Positions 62,679 to 64,000 of a DNA stretch of 64,000 nt are shown here, piece after piece. Source of the DNA: an uncultured Aliiroseovarius sp. Its GTDB lineage: Bacteria > Pseudomonadota > Alphaproteobacteria > Rhodobacterales > Rhodobacteraceae. Position numbers and translations under genes: made by a program. The notes below the pieces were generated by a model. The model did no database searches. It saw only the letters and a list, made by a program, of their open reading frames with translations, and was not told the origin of the DNA. Position 1 is the stretch's first letter. Each line of letters begins with the position of its first letter. Where the stretch lies: assembly GCF_947492455.1 (NCBI RefSeq), contig NZ_CANLNB010000001.1, positions 434,001-498,000 on the forward strand, in the 5' to 3' direction.

Positions 62679-63392
62679 TCAGAGGGATACAGAGAGGTCA
62701 TTCAGCCAGGCGGGCAGGTTTTGCACGGCCCAGGCTTCGAGTGTGTGGTGAAAGCGGAACAGGATGGCGGTGCCGACGGCGACAAAGATCACGCCCATGA
62801 TCGGGCGGGATTTCTGCGCAATCCGCCGCATTAGAGCCTGTCTGCGCATAATCGCAGCCCGCGCGCCATAGCCCAATGCGATGATGATCGTGGATACGCC
62901 TAGGGCAAACATCAGCATGATCGCAGCGGCCCACGGGATCGACTTGCCTTGCGACGCCAAAGAGATTGCGCCGCCTAAAGTGGGGCCGATGCAGGGGCTC
63001 CAGACCGCGCCAAGCAACATGCCGCCGAGGAACTGGCCGGACAGGCCGGTGCGGTTCACATCATCCAGCGAGCTGTCTGCTTGGGACGAGAAACCGGCGG
63101 TGGCTGTCGCAAACCGTTCGGACAGGACCGGGGTCATCAGAATCAGGCCAAAGCCGACCATCAGGATGGCACCCGCTTGCGCGACCATGTCCTCGGTCAG
63201 GCCGATCGTATAGCCCAGCACGGTGACCAGCAGACCAAGAGTGACGAAGGATACGCTCATCCCGGCGGCGACGGCCAAGGGGCCAAAGCGGCTGGCTTGC
63301 AATGCGGTGGCCAGCACGATTGGCAGCACCGGCAAGACGCAGGGATTGATCAGGGTCAGAAGCCCGGCCAGATATCCAAAGACAAGTTCCAT
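62679..63392 (-). CDS. ccdA: CcdA-family thiol transporter
   Basis: This 237-residue inner-membrane protein has six or seven helices and carries reducing power to the periplasm. The paired Cys motifs are present: LINPCVLPVLPIVLATAL in the first half and GAVWSPCIGPTLGGAISLA in the second, each Cys near a helix-breaking Pro. The length and pattern fit CcdA/DsbD-type proteins. It precedes the exported thioredoxin gene by 12 nt, which supports a joint function. Confidence 0.92.
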   Translation of the reverse strand: MELVFGYLAGLLTLINPCVLPVLPIVLATALQASRFGPLAVAAGMSVSFVTLGLLVTVLGYTIGLTEDMVAQAGAILMVGFGLILMTPVLSERFATATAGFSSQADSSLDDVNRTGLSGQFLGGMLLGAVWSPCIGPTLGGAISLASQGKSIPWAAAIMLMFALGVSTIIIALGYGARAAIMRRQALMRRIAQKSRPIMGVIFVAVGTAILFRFHHTLEAWAVQNLPAWLNDLSVSL

Positions 63393-63449
63393 GCTTGGAA
63401 TGTGTTGGAAATCGCCGCGAAAGTCATCTCACGAAGCGGGCAAGGGGCT

Positions 63450-64000
63450 TCACGTTGCTGTGGGGTTTTGTTTCGAAAGCTGCACCGCAAGGATGCCGAC
63501 CGTGATGATCGCCACGCCGATGAAATCCACCATGCTCAGCGCCTCGCCCAGCAAAAGCCACGCGATGGCAACGCCAAAAAACGGGTTCAGGAAGTGGAAC
63601 GTGGCGGCTTTGACCGCGCCAATGCGTCCGACAAGGGCGAACCAGATCCACGTGGCCAGCAGTCCGGGCACCAGAACGGTATAGGTAAAGGCCATGCCAA
63701 GGCGCATGCTGGGCGTGAAGGCCGGGCTTTCCAGAAACAGCGCCGCGACGAACAGCGCGCCGGAGCCCACGAACATTTGCAGCCCGACGATCATCATCAG
63801 ATTGCCGCCCGAGGATGCCGTGCGGACCGACAAGGTGGCAGCGGTCAGCGCGGCGGCGGCCACGAAGCACAGGATGACGCCGGTGATGTCCACGCCACCC
63901 GACAGGCGCGAGCCCATGATCAGCGTCACGCCGACGACGCCCGCAAACAATCCCGCGACGGCCATCGGGCGCAAACGGTCGCCCAGAAGGATCCACCCGG
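63450..64000 (-). CDS. EamA/DMT-family transporter, C-terminal part (cut by window edge)
   Basis: The frame is open from the right edge to the stop at 63450, about 183 residues. Visible are WILLGDRLRPMAVAGLFAGV at the window edge, and the second EamA repeat with GLQMFVGSGALFVAALFLES, then WFALVGRIGAVKAATFHFLN, PFFGVAIAWLLLGEALSMVD and FIGVAIITVGILAVQ. A TTG inside (63974) is not the true start, since the reading continues upstream. The substrate is unknown. Confidence 0.9.
   Translation of the reverse strand, partial: GWILLGDRLRPMAVAGLFAGVVGVTLIMGSRLSGGVDITGVILCFVAAAALTAATLSVRTASSGGNLMMIVGLQMFVGSGALFVAALFLESPAFTPSMRLGMAFTYTVLVPGLLATWIWFALVGRIGAVKAATFHFLNPFFGVAIAWLLLGEALSMVDFIGVAIITVGILAVQLSKQNPTAT

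Overview
The window is chromosomal DNA of a Rhodobacterales (Roseobacter-group) alphaproteobacterium. The evidence is the regB-senC-regA redox regulatory locus, a hemD/mitofilin-like/hemY cluster, a petABC operon with a Tat-type Rieske protein, a TPP-riboswitch thiBPQ operon, abundant GTG and ATG starts in GC-rich DNA, a TTAA-N7-TTAA CtrA-type box, and a family of intergenic repeats ending in a conserved AT-rich core. The annotation comes from reading the sequence and translations only; no database search was run.

Layout. 1-5 kb: a truncated PAS-domain sensor protein, regB, senC, regA, a small lipoprotein and an HD hydrolase. 5-12.5 kb: housekeeping genes (ahcY, a stand-alone trpB-like gene, BON-LysM protein, DUF2853, DUF1761, EVE, YciI, gpsA, tsaD) plus a candidate small RNA near 9.3 kb. 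12.6-17 kb: hemD, a mitofilin-like protein, hemY with a C-terminal zinc ribbon, tRNA-Thr and an IalB-like protein. 17-29.6 kb: a 3616-residue glycine-repeat autotransporter and a smaller autotransporter, both on the minus strand. 30-34.7 kb: a compact minus-strand operon of two Tat-type Ser/Pro-rich proteins, an HprK-PqqD fusion protein, a PepSY-like tail and a two-component system; next to it is a gene broken by an in-frame stop after its signal peptide. 35-44.4 kb: a TRIC-type channel and a divergent catabolic island (RpiR regulator, Rieske oxygenase, aldehyde dehydrogenase, CMD protein; dimethylglycine-dehydrogenase-like enzyme, enolase-superfamily enzyme, class III aminotransferase) that looks built for an N-methylated amino acid or betaine. 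44.4-49.5 kb: a strongly folded intergenic region, tRNA-Lys, dapF, mtaB, an FkbM methyltransferase inserted between two copies of the mtaB 3' end, a PaiB-like protein and a GST. 49.9-56.4 kb: petABC, an ATP-grasp protein and small AT-richer accessory genes, ended by a displaced copy of the petC 3' end fused to a thiQ 3'-end remnant. 56.4-64 kb: thiQ-thiP-thiB with a TPP riboswitch, an EamA transporter, aroC, a CcdA/thioredoxin pair and a truncated EamA transporter.

The most interesting signals are the HprK-PqqD / Tat Ser-Pro protein cassette, the two gene-tail duplications that mark short insertions of foreign DNA (at mtaB and at petC/thiQ), the folded region after the aminotransferase gene, and the candidate small RNA at 9.2-9.3 kb.
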